Virus record (IMG/VR): IMGVR_UViG_3300030012_002074
Span: 18,546-40,572 of that record
Direction: 5' to 3' (one strand)
DNA: 22,027 bases
Origin: a virus
Both the position numbers and the translations under genes were made by a program. Under the pieces are notes generated by a model. It ran no database searches. It had not been told where the DNA came from and saw only the letters and a list, made by a program, of their open reading frames with translations. Position 1 is the first letter of the stretch. Each line of letters opens with the position of its first letter. This document shows, in pieces, positions 1 through 6,298 of the stretch.

Positions 1-1314
1 TTTATTGTGACGAACTATCATGTTTTCATGGAACTGACATTTGTTACCATTGAATCCCATTGTTATCATACCACCTGTACCATAACGAACCTTTGCAGCA
101 ACAATCTGATTTTGTTCGGGACCGAGTTCTGAATCAGAGTATTTGTCTTTGTATTCATAGTAAACAAACAATATGTTTTCTGCAACTTGTTCTATGCTAC
201 CACCTTCAGACAAATCAGACATCTTTGGTACTTTGTCAATACGAGCTTCAATGTTACGATTGAGCTGACTTACAAGAATAGGTATGCAGTTATACCTTTT
301 TGCAGTTTCTTTGTAAGAACGCATGATTTCCTCAATCTCAAAACGTCTGCCTTCATTCTGCGATTTAACACGAATCAATTGTATGTAATCATCAAGAATA
401 ATATCTGGTTTGTATTTACTGATTACTGCATTGCTATCAGTAAGAGTAAATAGTTTGTCAAACATAAATAATTGGTCTTTGTATTGCTTAAAGTTTTTCA
501 TAGCAACATTTAGATGATTTATTGTTTTTTCATCCATATTTCTACCACCCATACGAATGTTTGAGTAATATAATTCTTTATGAGAAAGCACAAGTAACTT
601 CTTCATCATTTCTTTGTTATTCATCTCACGATTAATCATCATTACTTTCAAACCTTGTTGGAGTAGATTGTAACATAGATTAACAACAAGTGTAGTTTTG
701 CCATGACCAGGTCTACCGCCAATTACAGTGATCTCGCCACGAGTCATGCCACCAGCCATATTGTTTAGACTATCAAAACCATACTTTACAAGATTTACAG
801 ATTCATAGATACTGTCTTCTGTTTCTGAAATAAGGTCTTCAAGGTCGAACTCTTGTCCTGTAGTTATACTTTGAAACTCTGAGCTAACTTTATTTACATC
901 ATCTACAAGAGCATTGAATTCTTTATTATCTTTAAACGCATTGTCTTGTATCTTCATTGTAGATTTAATTAGTTTACGTTTAAGACTCTTTTCTGCAACA
1001 ATTTTAGCATAGTCTTTCATCTGATGATTCATACCAGTTTCAAGTAAACCAGTAAGAAAGTATGCATTGATATCATATTTCTTTTTATCTTTCTCAGTAA
1101 GAGAAGCCATAATAGTAATAGGATTGATTTCGCTTTCTTTCTTTTGTAGTTCTGCAATCTTCTGATAGATTCTTGCATTTGTCTCATTGTAAAACATTCT
1201 TGAATTAGTAATATATTTTTTACATTCTTCTAAGGTTGCATTATCATTCATAATAATGCCTAGCACTGCTTCTTCAGCCTCTAGGCTTTGGGGCATTAGT
1301 TGTAAATCACTCAT
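1..1314 (-). CDS. dnaB: Replicative DNA helicase, DnaB family (3' end outside window)
   Basis: This is the ring helicase that unwinds DNA ahead of the phage fork. The frame is open from an ATG at 1314 to the left edge: 438 residues, C-terminus missing. The N-terminal domain begins with the family signature MPQSLEAEEAVLG (residues 7-19). The RecA-type motor has Walker A GGRPGHGKTT (199-208), the catalytic-Glu segment NRE (228-230), Walker B DIILDDYIQL (304-313), the sensor region ILVSQLNR (346-353), the DLSEGGSIEQVAE segment (367-379) and KVRYGTGG (408-415) near the arginine-finger end. It overlaps the upstream 72-aa gene by 8 nt (ATGAGTGA), indicating translational coupling. No primase domain is visible in the part present, so primase must lie elsewhere or come from the host. 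The family call is secure. Confidence 0.96.
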   Translation of the reverse strand, partial: MSDLQLMPQSLEAEEAVLGIIMNDNATLEECKKYITNSRMFYNETNARIYQKIAELQKKESEINPITIMASLTEKDKKKYDINAYFLTGLLETGMNHQMKDYAKIVAEKSLKRKLIKSTMKIQDNAFKDNKEFNALVDDVNKVSSEFQSITTGQEFDLEDLISETEDSIYESVNLVKYGFDSLNNMAGGMTRGEITVIGGRPGHGKTTLVVNLCYNLLQQGLKVMMINREMNNKEMMKKLLVLSHKELYYSNIRMGGRNMDEKTINHLNVAMKNFKQYKDQLFMFDKLFTLTDSNAVISKYKPDIILDDYIQLIRVKSQNEGRRFEIEEIMRSYKETAKRYNCIPILVSQLNRNIEARIDKVPKMSDLSEGGSIEQVAENILFVYYEYKDKYSDSELGPEQNQIVAAKVRYGTGGMITMGFNGNKCQFHENMIVRHNK

Positions 1315-1525
1315 TTATTTTCCTCACATTAGTTTCTGCACCGATTCTAGTTTTTTCTTTTTTAATAGTAGTCTCTCCATTAGCGTCAAATCCTTTTGCA
1401 TTATCAAGCATTACAAGACAACCAAATTCACTTTTACTTAAAAGTGTACCTGTAGTGTCTTGTCCTTGTATAAGAAATTTGTCGCCTACTTCAAGGTCAA
1501 CTAGAAATAGTATTTTGTTTTTCAA
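1307..1525 (-). CDS. Small hypothetical protein (72 aa) coupled to helicase
   Basis: A 72-residue protein of unknown family. It starts at a TTG codon (1525) preceded by a good Shine-Dalgarno GAGGTGA about 5 nt away, and its stop overlaps the helicase start. The sequence (LEVGDKFLIQGQDTTGTLLS, then LVMLDNAKG) reads like a small beta-rich fold, and there is no membrane segment. It overlaps the preceding 65-aa gene by 29 nt. Position suggests a replication accessory protein, but no function can be assigned. Confidence 0.75.
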   Translation of the reverse strand: MKNKILFLVDLEVGDKFLIQGQDTTGTLLSKSEFGCLVMLDNAKGFDANGETTIKKEKTRIGAETNVRKINE

Positions 1526-1694
1526 TTAAATCACCTCTTATTTTGACTAGGTCTTTTAACAATTTTTCAAATGCATTTTTATAATCAGTTTTATTAAATA
1601 ACATTGAACTTGACCTAGCTAATTGTAAAGCGATGATAAGCCAGTTTATTTCAGACATATGGAATCTGATGTTTGAATTAGCTTCTTTACTCAT
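1497..1694 (-). CDS. Small hypothetical protein (65 aa)
   Basis: A 65-residue, probably mostly helical protein of unknown family. It has a hydrophobic stretch INWLIIALQLA (residues 16-26) followed by a basic/acidic helix around KNAFEKLLKDLVKIRGDL. It is the first gene after the 239-nt spacer and may be transcribed from a candidate promoter with a TATAAT box at 1721-1726. The ribosome binding site is weak. The overlap with the next gene supports it being translated. Confidence 0.6.
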   Translation of the reverse strand: MSKEANSNIRFHMSEINWLIIALQLARSSSMLFNKTDYKNAFEKLLKDLVKIRGDLIEKQNTISS

Positions 1695-1720
1695 AGTCTA
1701 CTTTCTATAAACAAACGACC

Positions 1721-1749
1721 ATTATAGATTGTTATAATGACGCCAACCA
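1721..1749 (-). promoter_or_regulatory. Candidate promoter for the helicase sub-operon
   Basis: On the minus strand a perfect TATAAT (1726 to 1721) lies 26 nt before the start codon at 1694. The -35 is poor: TTGGCG at 14 nt spacing, or TGGTTG at 17 nt. The TATAAT is also the right arm of a perfect 7-bp inverted repeat (CATTATA/TATAATG, 1720-1739), so it could alternatively be just a hairpin. Seen: the boxes and the palindrome. Inferred: promoter activity. Confidence 0.35.
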
Positions 1750-1889
1750 TTTATTACATAACAGGAGTCCAGTACACCACATACTAAAGGACACATTTAT
1801 CAGCCTCCGATGACTTTTTAAAAAAACTTTGTCAAAAGAGACAGACAACCAAATGGTCGTTTATTTATTTTTTTATTATTTGTGTGTTG

Positions 1890-1923
1890 CTTTCGAATGG
1901 AGTCCAAATCCACGTTTCGAAAG
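1890..1923 (-). other. Intercistronic hairpin after DUF932 gene
   Basis: Perfect 8-bp arms (CTTTCGAA at 1890-1897, TTCGAAAG at 1916-1923) continue after a 3-nt bulge into TGGA/TCCA around a 7-nt loop. It begins 10 nt after the DUF932 stop codon on the minus strand. It is followed by A-rich sequence rather than a U-tract, so it is not a typical intrinsic terminator. An mRNA 3'-end stabiliser or processing site is more likely. Confidence 0.6.
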
Positions 1924-1933
1924 GGTTACTAAT

Positions 1934-2830
1934 TTAGGCAAATAACATATTATATGCACGAAGTTTTAACATGTTACCACTGCCAAACATTGCATAACCA
2001 TTAGCTTTTCTTGTTTCAGAACTGCCATGATCTACAAGGTCTGTCACTGCATTGAACATACGCCAATTGCCATGTTCTATTTCAGTGTATTTCTCGTAGG
2101 ATTTTTCTAAATCTTCTACAAGATTCATACCTCTAGTACTATACATAGGAGAAGTCCATGTTGTCTGTTTTATACCATTACTATCTTTTCTAGTAATAGG
2201 TCTTGGTTTTTCTTCTAGTCTCCACAATTTAGTACCAAACTCATGCGGTGATTTATAACTCTGAACAAGTGCTTTTTGTTTGATTGCATAAGTATTTAGT
2301 CTTTGTATGTTTGCTATCTCACGAATGTTATCAGCAAATGCTTTAACTCTATCTTCGCCAGACATTGTATGTTTTACACTTAATGCAGTTCTAGCATTCT
2401 TGTCTCTGTTAGCAGCAGTCCATGTGTTTGAGCACCATATGCGAATCATACCAGCAAAAAGTTTAAATGCAAGTCCACCATTATGTGAGTTTGCAAGAGT
2501 TACATAACCTTTTACATCACCTTGTTTATCGCCTGGGATAATATCTTCTACAAACTCATTATTTTCCATTTGAACAAACACTTCAGCTCCATTCTTAAAT
2601 GAACCAGCTTTTGTTACGACACAGCCATATTCTTGTTCAAGTCTATCTACTGTATTCATAAAGCTGAAATTTGTTATTGGATAATATCTTTTAGATGCAA
2701 CATGTAAAGTTTCCTTTGTGTCAGTTCTAAAAATTTCATGGTAGTTTGATATTACTTTACCTCCAGTATCATATATTGGAGCTGTTTTTACATCCCAGTT
2801 AAATGGATAGTCTTCTGTTGGTTTATACAT
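1934..2830 (-). CDS. DUF932 (phage/plasmid-like) protein
   Basis: 298 residues, about the usual length for the DUF932 / phage-plasmid-like TIGR03299 group, whose biochemical role is not established. Features that led to the call are the N-terminal segment with an aromatic YYPITNFSFM, the central NSHNGGLAFKLFAGMIRIWCSNTW block (the family's R-x-x-C-x-N-T signature, residues about 115-137), and the C-terminal GSGNMLKLRAYNMLFA. The ATG at 2830 lies 2 nt after the stop of the 59-aa gene. Members occur in phages and plasmids, often near replication and recombination genes, as here. Family fairly sure; function unknown. Confidence 0.8.
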   Translation of the reverse strand: MYKPTEDYPFNWDVKTAPIYDTGGKVISNYHEIFRTDTKETLHVASKRYYPITNFSFMNTVDRLEQEYGCVVTKAGSFKNGAEVFVQMENNEFVEDIIPGDKQGDVKGYVTLANSHNGGLAFKLFAGMIRIWCSNTWTAANRDKNARTALSVKHTMSGEDRVKAFADNIREIANIQRLNTYAIKQKALVQSYKSPHEFGTKLWRLEEKPRPITRKDSNGIKQTTWTSPMYSTRGMNLVEDLEKSYEKYTEIEHGNWRMFNAVTDLVDHGSSETRKANGYAMFGSGNMLKLRAYNMLFA

Positions 2831-2832
2831 AA

Positions 2833-3012
2833 TTATTTTCCTCTCGCTTTATCTATTTGGTTTTGTATTGCTATATCCTCTAGTCTTGCGGCTATCTTAG
2901 CTTCTTTTATTTCTAAGTCTAGCCAGGGACTATTCATTGCATGTTCAAAGTAATCATTTTCGTTCATGTTTTCTTCTTGCAAGTCCAATGCAAGGTTTTT
3001 TACTGCACCCAT
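2833..3012 (-). CDS. Small hypothetical protein (59 aa)
   Basis: A 59-residue acidic, helical protein (MGAVKNLALD... ending NQIDKARGK) with no recognisable family. It is supported by a strong Shine-Dalgarno AGGAGG (plus-strand cctcct at 3019-3024), 7 nt before the ATG at 3012. The preceding gene's stop codon lies in the same ribosome binding site, and the stop lies 2 nt before the DUF932 start. The tight fit indicates a real gene. Confidence 0.7.
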   Translation of the reverse strand: MGAVKNLALDLQEENMNENDYFEHAMNSPWLDLEIKEAKIAARLEDIAIQNQIDKARGK

Positions 3013-3022
3013 GTGTTGCCTC

Positions 3023-3433
3023 CTATTGTTGTTTGTTATGTGTTATGTCTGGTGGATTGTTACCATATTTTGCAGACTCAATCTGTTTTTTCTTTGTCCA
3101 TGCTTTTGCATTATGTTGTATCATTGTTTTAAGATAGGGAAGACCTTTGCCTTCTAAATGATACTGAGCTAATAGATATTGTGTTACTGTTGTGCTAACA
3201 ATATCATAATCTATTATATCAATAAGATACATAAGTTGATTCCAATGTCTATTAAGAGTAGGTTTATCAAAATGGCTTTTTAATTTTTTGCCAATGTATA
3301 TAAGGTTTTCTCTTAGATGTTCAGGAATATCTTTAAATATTATCTTTGCTTCAATTGATTGTTGTTTGCGAGCATTGGTATATCCACATGATGGACATCT
3401 CATTCTTCTAGTATTCCTCTGTTTCTTGACCAT
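3023..3433 (-). CDS. Zinc-knuckle protein, possible replication accessory factor
   Basis: 136 residues with a basic N-terminus and one CPSCGY motif (CxxC, residues about 13-18). The rest is helical and ends with LEGKGLPYLKTMIQHNAKAWTKKK. The xGLPYLxxMI...AW pattern loosely recalls the C-terminal helix motif of DnaD-like replication initiators/helicase loaders, which would suit its place in a replication operon. That is a weak resemblance, not a match. Only one CxxC pair is seen, so any zinc site would need a second pair from a partner or dimer. It overlaps the upstream gene by 34 nt. Confidence 0.65.
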   Translation of the reverse strand: MVKKQRNTRRMRCPSCGYTNARKQQSIEAKIIFKDIPEHLRENLIYIGKKLKSHFDKPTLNRHWNQLMYLIDIIDYDIVSTTVTQYLLAQYHLEGKGLPYLKTMIQHNAKAWTKKKQIESAKYGNNPPDITHNKQQ

Positions 3434-3612
3434 TTGTTAAAGTCAGTAAGTAATACATCATGGTCATATTTTGTTGGAAATTGACTTGAGCAATCATTGC
3501 TAAATATCCAATTCATCATGTCTTCAAAGTCACCACCATGATCCATTAACATTTTATCTAACATTTGGTATTGTTTTTTTAATCTTAGACCTTCGTATTC
3601 TCTTTGTCTCAT
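3400..3612 (-). CDS. Small hypothetical protein (70 aa)
   Basis: A 70-residue charged protein of unknown family (MRQREYEGLRLKKQ..., later a MMNWIF segment and NKWSRNRGILEE). It starts at ATG 3612 with AAAGG about 8 nt upstream, directly after the hairpin at 3625-3656, and overlaps the zinc-knuckle gene by 34 nt. No motif suggests a function. Confidence 0.6.
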   Translation of the reverse strand: MRQREYEGLRLKKQYQMLDKMLMDHGGDFEDMMNWIFSNDCSSQFPTKYDHDVLLTDFNKWSRNRGILEE

Positions 3613-3624
3613 ATTTACCTTTCT

Positions 3625-3656
3625 AATATGAGGCTAGTATTACCTAGCCCCATATT
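3625..3656 (-). other. Intercistronic hairpin between SSB-like gene and next gene
   Basis: AATATG-x-GGCTAG and CTAGCC-x-CATATT arms surround a 6-nt loop. On the minus-strand RNA the odd position is a G-U pair, giving 13 continuous base pairs. On the plus strand it would be an A-C mismatch, so the hairpin fits the minus transcript. It is followed by the AAAGG ribosome binding site, not a U-tract, which points to RNA processing or stabilisation rather than termination. Confidence 0.65.
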
Positions 3657-3666
3657 TATTATCTAT

Positions 3667-4296
3667 TTAGAATGGCAAATCATCATCTTCTTGGTTGACT
3701 GTGCCATTAGTATTCGTAGCTACTGGTTGGTCATCAGAAGGGAAGAGCAACATTTCTTTTGCAGTTGTTCTTTGATTACCTTCTTTATCAGTCCACTTTT
3801 GATGTTTTACTTCAATAAAACATTGTCTACCTATAGCTAAATCAAGGTCTATCTCAACAGGTAATGTAAACGCTTTACGTTTTTGTACATTACCTTTAGA
3901 GTCTTTTTGTTCAACAATACTTTCTTCAATCTCATAACCACCGACCTCAAGAAACTTCATGTATCTAACATTGTTCGATTGATTTGGTACATGTAGCAAT
4001 GTATCTAAACCAATTGATTTAATGTGTTGAGCATCTTTCCAAATCCATATTGGTGATGACCATACATGTCTTCTTGCTTCTGAAGCATTATCGTCTGTTA
4101 TTTTGTATTCTACCTCAAGCATATCAGCAACATGGTATACTCCGTCTTCATTGCGACTTTGTATTACTTTGTCTGAATGCTTCTTTGTTACTTTTACAAC
4201 TTCAGCTTTGTATTTACCTTCTGCCACAGGTTCGTTTGAACGTTGTGGTTTGTCATCAGGTATAAACGTTGTTGTTTCCATTTGTAACATACTCAT
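3667..4296 (-). CDS. Single-stranded DNA-binding protein (SSB-like, acidic tip)
   Basis: Probably coats single-stranded DNA at the phage fork and recombination intermediates. The 209-residue protein has a beta-rich body (GKYKAEVVKVTKK, then VEYKITDD..., IDLDLAIGRQCFIEVKHQKWTDKEG) consistent with an OB-type fold. A low-complexity linker follows, and the protein ends in EDDDLPF, closely matching the DDD-[IL]-PF tip by which bacterial SSBs recruit partners. Sequence similarity to classical SSB is not obvious, so the call rests on tip, architecture and context. It may belong to a DUF669-like phage group. It starts at ATG 4296, overlapping the upstream stop by one base (TAATG), with AAGGAG upstream. 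Confidence 0.75.
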   Translation of the reverse strand: MSMLQMETTTFIPDDKPQRSNEPVAEGKYKAEVVKVTKKHSDKVIQSRNEDGVYHVADMLEVEYKITDDNASEARRHVWSSPIWIWKDAQHIKSIGLDTLLHVPNQSNNVRYMKFLEVGGYEIEESIVEQKDSKGNVQKRKAFTLPVEIDLDLAIGRQCFIEVKHQKWTDKEGNQRTTAKEMLLFPSDDQPVATNTNGTVNQEDDDLPF

Positions 4297-4985
4297 TAAT
4301 TGTTCTCCTTATAGTTGAACTCGTTTTTTACTTCGTTTAAGAACATTTCATAGTTAGTAACATTCACAGAACCAGCTTTGATCTTTGTGCCAAGATTCCG
4401 TTCTATTGCTTCTATTTCTTTGCTCTTCTTTGGTTGTTGTTGTTTTAGGTTGTCAAACAATTCTCGTATGACTGCAAGTTGTTCTTCACCTAAATCAAGT
4501 ATTTGTTTGCGATAAACATCATCAGCAATGTTGCACATCCTGTTAATAGCTCTTTTGAGAGCGTTTGAGTTTGCAGCAGCAATGTTGTAATCAATGTTGA
4601 CGACATTCTCTGGTGTATGCGGTTGTCCTTTTTTGAATTGAACTCTTGCAGAACCAGGAGAAAAGAAATGTCTTTGTACGCCATTGTCATTAATTATAAG
4701 CGTGCCAGCTACATATACCCATTCGCCACCAAGAAACTGCACAGGATTATCACCTGAGTGTACCCAAGACCAATTAGGAAAATGTTTGTTAAGCATATGA
4801 CGCATCCATGCCTCTTCAACATAATCTTGATTGTCTTTTTGTTTTATTTGTTTTTTTGGTGTTGGTATTTCAGAACGCAAGATTGCATCGTTTCTCATTA
4901 AGTTTTCTCTTGCTTTCATTTCTACCAAATCACTTGGTAATTGTGGCTCTATCGCTACGTTTTTATTTTGTGTTTTGCGTTTCAT
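4296..4985 (-). CDS. Rad52/ERF-like single-strand annealing protein candidate
   Basis: A 229-residue protein that probably anneals complementary strands in phage recombination. The clue is the central region: WVYVAGTLII (about 89-98), then NVVNIDYNIAAANSNALKRAINRM (about 127-150), which matches the Rad52-superfamily pattern of a short beta unit followed by (A/T)-x-A-L-K-R-A. The N-terminal 50 residues are basic and probably disordered. It is encoded between a Cas4-like nuclease and an SSB-like protein, the usual phage trio of exonuclease, annealase and SSB. It overlaps the nuclease gene by 23 nt. The family is inferred from a short motif and context; another annealase class is possible. Confidence 0.6.
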   Translation of the reverse strand: MKRKTQNKNVAIEPQLPSDLVEMKARENLMRNDAILRSEIPTPKKQIKQKDNQDYVEEAWMRHMLNKHFPNWSWVHSGDNPVQFLGGEWVYVAGTLIINDNGVQRHFFSPGSARVQFKKGQPHTPENVVNIDYNIAAANSNALKRAINRMCNIADDVYRKQILDLGEEQLAVIRELFDNLKQQQPKKSKEIEAIERNLGTKIKAGSVNVTNYEMFLNEVKNEFNYKENN

Positions 4986-5736
4986 AAACTACTCCTTCAT
5001 AGTTTTCATTTGCGGGATTATCACATACTTTTTTGAAATTGCATAACTTGCAATCCCAATCTGTATATGGTACTGTTTTAGACTCTGTTGGCTCTGTTGG
5101 ATTGTCTACAATCTTTTGTGCTTCTTGCCAATAACGTTCAGCAAAAAGTATATAATCTGTAGACACATCAACTTTATTGATTTGACTAGTATTTTTATTA
5201 TAACCAATCAATGCCATCTCTTCAATATTTCTTAATCCATATTGTTTGCCATAGTTTTTTTCTAAGATGTATGCGTATGTACCAAGTTGAAATCTGTAAT
5301 GGTCACCTGATGTTGTATCAATAGGTCTACGTTTACCAAATGTTTTAGTCCACGCCCATTGATTAGCAGTTTTGTAATCATACAGATATCCTTTGCCTTC
5401 TTCGTCTATAATTAATAAATCAAAACTACCACCTATGTTTAAGTCTCTATCAAATATGTAATCTTCTGCATATTTACGAGGATAATCAGCAAGTGTAAGT
5501 GCAGCATCAAGGTCAATGCCAACAAGATTGCCAAGCTGAAATACTCTTAATAGTTGTTTTGAAAATGGTTCTTCAAGTTCTGGTTTATATTTTTTATACC
5601 ACATTTTTTTAGAACATTGTCCGCTCGAAGATGCAGACATCCTACCAGCTGATTGTGTTGCTCTTAGCTGATTATGTACTTTGTTTTTTTGTTCTAAATA
5701 GTAGTCGTATGCTCCGATAATATCGGGCTTACTCAC
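4963..5736 (-). CDS. Cas4/RecB-like PD-(D/E)XK nuclease with probable Fe-S cluster
   Basis: A 257-residue exonuclease candidate that would resect DNA for recombination. The nuclease core is visible: GGSFDLLII (D106), YLYDYKTA (D120, K122) and FQLGTYAY (Q150, Y154), the RecB/Cas4 motifs II, III and IV. Four cysteines (C41, C229, C232, C238), one N-terminal and three C-terminal, match the split arrangement that holds a 4Fe-4S cluster in Cas4 and AddB. The start is a GTG at 5736, overlapping the upstream TGA stop (GTGA). No cas1, cas2 or CRISPR array is present, so a recombination or replication role is more likely than spacer acquisition. Confidence 0.88.
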   Translation of the reverse strand: MSKPDIIGAYDYYLEQKNKVHNQLRATQSAGRMSASSSGQCSKKMWYKKYKPELEEPFSKQLLRVFQLGNLVGIDLDAALTLADYPRKYAEDYIFDRDLNIGGSFDLLIIDEEGKGYLYDYKTANQWAWTKTFGKRRPIDTTSGDHYRFQLGTYAYILEKNYGKQYGLRNIEEMALIGYNKNTSQINKVDVSTDYILFAERYWQEAQKIVDNPTEPTESKTVPYTDWDCKLCNFKKVCDNPANENYEGVVYETQNTK

Positions 5737-6107
5737 TTGTAACCAAGTCTGTTAATGTGATGTTGTGAATTGACTTCATGTCTTCTGCGATCCTCCCATT
5801 TGTTTGTTTCGTTTACGATTGTTTTCTGATGTTTTTGCCTAGATTTCCACTTACTACCTCTAAGTTCTACAAACGTTTCTTGTACTTTACGTCTTGCTCT
5901 AGTAATAGAAGACATAGAAGTATATCGTTTTGTATTTAGTCTTTTGAAAAACTCAACGACATCTATTGCATGATAAGGTTCACCTGGTATATAGAATACT
6001 GGGTCAATCTTAGCGTAGTACATAAAACATAGTTTGCTATCGCTGTCTCTAGTCTCTGGATGATTGCGTAGTATCTTTTCAACTACTGTTATCGTGTCTT
6101 TATTCAT
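5733..6107 (-). CDS. Phage hypothetical protein, basic (124 aa)
   Basis: A 124-residue, strongly basic protein. The segment SSITRARRKVQE followed by LRGSKWKSRQKHQ resembles sequences common in phage proteins of unknown function that sit near replication genes; this is a remembered pattern, not a search result. No catalytic motif is seen, and the basic, helical second half could bind nucleic acid. It starts at ATG 6107 with AAGGAAC upstream and its stop overlaps the nuclease start by 4 nt, so it heads the nuclease/annealase/SSB run. Confidence 0.7.
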   Translation of the reverse strand: MNKDTITVVEKILRNHPETRDSDSKLCFMYYAKIDPVFYIPGEPYHAIDVVEFFKRLNTKRYTSMSSITRARRKVQETFVELRGSKWKSRQKHQKTIVNETNKWEDRRRHEVNSQHHINRLGYK

Positions 6108-6298
6108 AACGTTCCTTTTCGTGATTATCGTTATGAGCTATGTAAACAATATTGACAGGTCCAACTGTCGGTATATTGTGCATGTTGCTCGTTAAATATT
6201 ACTAATTATTTACTCTAAATCCTAGTATTATTATACATAGAGCGAGAGAGACATAAGAAAAAGAGAAAGAAATTATGCCTCTCTGCTCGTGGGGATGC
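6108..6298. other. Spacer between ParB-like gene and recombination cluster
   Basis: No gene is seen. On the minus strand it has the hairpin at 6240-6288, a TATAAT at 6235-6230 with a poor -35, and a small inverted repeat GACAG/CTGTC (6154-6169) about 50 nt before the next start codon. It could hold a promoter for the recombination cluster, with the small repeat as an operator, but neither is demonstrated. Confidence 0.4.
6240..6288 (-). other. Long imperfect hairpin after ParB-like gene
   Basis: GAGC-g-AGAGAG-A-CATAA pairs with TTATG-C-CTCTCT-GCTC around a 16-nt purine (plus) or pyrimidine (minus) loop. That is 15 pairs with one bulge and one A/C site, which becomes a G-U pair on the minus RNA. 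It begins 11 nt after the ParB-like stop codon. There is no clean U-tract immediately after the stem on the minus strand. Probably an mRNA 3' end or processing element. Confidence 0.6.

Larger units (their letters stand above)
1695..1933. other. Non-coding AT-rich spacer between DUF932 gene and helicase sub-operon
   Basis: No convincing gene is seen here. The spacer holds a 7-bp inverted repeat at 1720-1739 and an inverted pair of near-identical motifs (AACGACCATT near 1713-1722 and AATGGTCGTT near 1853-1862) facing each other across about 130 nt. It also has the T/A-rich tract 1858-1880 and the strong hairpin at 1890-1923. GGAGTCC occurs twice (about 1764 and 1900). Such a layout could hold a promoter, an operator or an origin, but none is proven. 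Confidence 0.5.

Noticed and set aside
4963-5736. CRISPR adaptation module because of the Cas4-like nuclease
   Set aside because: No cas1, cas2 or repeat-spacer array; neighbours are recombination genes.
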